Shown: positions 63,698 through 64,000 of the stretch, in pieces
How positions within the stretch are numbered: the stretch's first letter is position 1
Layout: each line of letters starts with the position of its first letter
Assembly (NCBI RefSeq): GCF_008728195.1
Contig: NZ_CP031598.1
Span: forward strand, 124,001-188,000
DNA: 64,000 nucleotides
From: Roseovarius indicus
GTDB lineage: Bacteria > Pseudomonadota > Alphaproteobacteria > Rhodobacterales > Rhodobacteraceae
Reading direction: 5' to 3'
Program-made: the position numbers and the translations under genes
Notes under the pieces: model-generated
What the model was told of the DNA's origin: nothing
Database searches by the model: none
The model's input: the letters and a program-made list of their open reading frames with translations, nothing else

Positions 63698-63882
63698 GAA
63701 TCAGTTCCCCTTTTCGAAGTCGCCCTGTCCTAGCTACTTTGCAGGTGCAGCGCAACTATTATGCCAAATCCCCTTGGGTTTTGTTCTAATCTTGCGCCAT
63801 CATGCCGCGGGCGCAGCACCGCTGCTGGCGTTCGACCTCAAATAGCCCGTGCGGCCGCCGGGGAAAGTGCTAGGAGGGGGCC

Positions 63883-64000
63883 ATGGATGTGCTCTCTTTC
63901 GGTCTCTTGGTGTTCGGCTGCGCCGTGGCAGTCCTGGCCGGCCTCATCAAGGGCATGGTCGGCTTCGGCATGCCGATGATCCTGATTTCCGGCCTGAGTT
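63883..64000 (+). CDS. TauE/SafE-family permease, 3' truncated by window
   Basis: The first 39 residues are visible: a transmembrane helix (FGLLVFGCAVAVLAGLIKG) followed by MVGFGMPMILISGLS. This is the usual start of TauE/SafE (TSUP) anion exporters, with the glycine-rich GMVGFG after helix 1. TAGGAGGGGG precedes the ATG. Such proteins export sulphite, sulphoacetate or other organic anions. The substrate is unknown. Confidence 0.8.
   Translation, partial: MDVLSFGLLVFGCAVAVLAGLIKGMVGFGMPMILISGLS

Overview
The window looks like a chromosomal segment of a marine Roseobacter-group alphaproteobacterium (Rhodobacterales). The evidence is the high GC content, a class I PHA synthase, methylsuccinyl-CoA dehydrogenase of the ethylmalonyl-CoA pathway, the fnrL/hemN/usp/ccoNOQP/ccoGHIS arrangement, a split cobalt-type nitrile-hydratase-like operon, and overall protein similarity to families as I know them. 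No phage, transposase, CRISPR array, rRNA or tRNA was seen. The only RNA gene recognised is the SRP RNA. Almost all of the sequence is ordinary, densely packed core genome.

Layout. 1-3.8 kb: the end of a DadA-type FAD oxidoreductase, phaC, and a small secreted protein. 3.9-9.7 kb: a TPR protein, an Imm8-family immunity-like protein and aconitase on the minus strand, then a DUF1223 protein and a HAD hydrolase. 9.8-14.2 kb, plus strand: clpS, an RsmC-like methyltransferase, an SDR lacking its catalytic Tyr/Lys, hemF, and an exported hydrolase fused to a peptidoglycan-binding domain. 14.2-19 kb, minus strand: an LpxL-like acyltransferase, a three-gene nitrile hydratase/thiocyanate hydrolase-like operon, a membrane protein and dnaX. 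19.3-28.5 kb: ankyrin protein, YpfJ metallopeptidase, tyrosine phosphatase, Fe-ADH, SRP RNA, a 5'-nucleotidase/cyclic phosphodiesterase, nudC, an SRPBCC protein and a PHP hydrolase. 28.6-31.7 kb: an exported protein made of twelve 12-residue repeats, pheA, and a membrane-anchored di-haem cytochrome with an acidic repeat linker. 31.9-38.1 kb: a yejABEF-type peptide ABC operon.

38.1-51.6 kb is a low-oxygen respiration island. It holds hemN, fnrL, a universal stress protein, ccoNOQP (cbb3 oxidase), a LysR regulator, a DUF2270 protein and ccoGHIS (oxidase maturation). Four exact TTGAY-N4-RTCAA FNR boxes lie in front of hemN/fnrL, usp/ccoN (two) and ccoG, so FnrL very likely controls the whole set. 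51.6-53.7 kb: a small secreted protein and a SPOR-containing D-Ala-D-Ala carboxypeptidase. 54-61.5 kb is a pyrimidine-catabolism locus: an ABC importer with two permeases, dihydropyrimidinase, an N-carbamoyl amidohydrolase, and a divergent RutR-like regulator with a near-perfect RutR operator. 61.5-64 kb: a VOC protein, mcd, and the start of a TauE/SafE permease.

Beyond the genes, the intergenic DNA carries several repeat families: a dispersed ~30-bp GAGTATTTT/GGATATTT element (seven copies), a double-hairpin element (two copies flanking one gene), GGTGGGT palindromes, an array of four 11-bp repeats upstream of the nitrile-hydratase-like operon, and a hairpin that fully sequesters the nudC Shine-Dalgarno. 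These, with the three-subunit hydratase and the two repeat proteins, are the parts most worth a second look.
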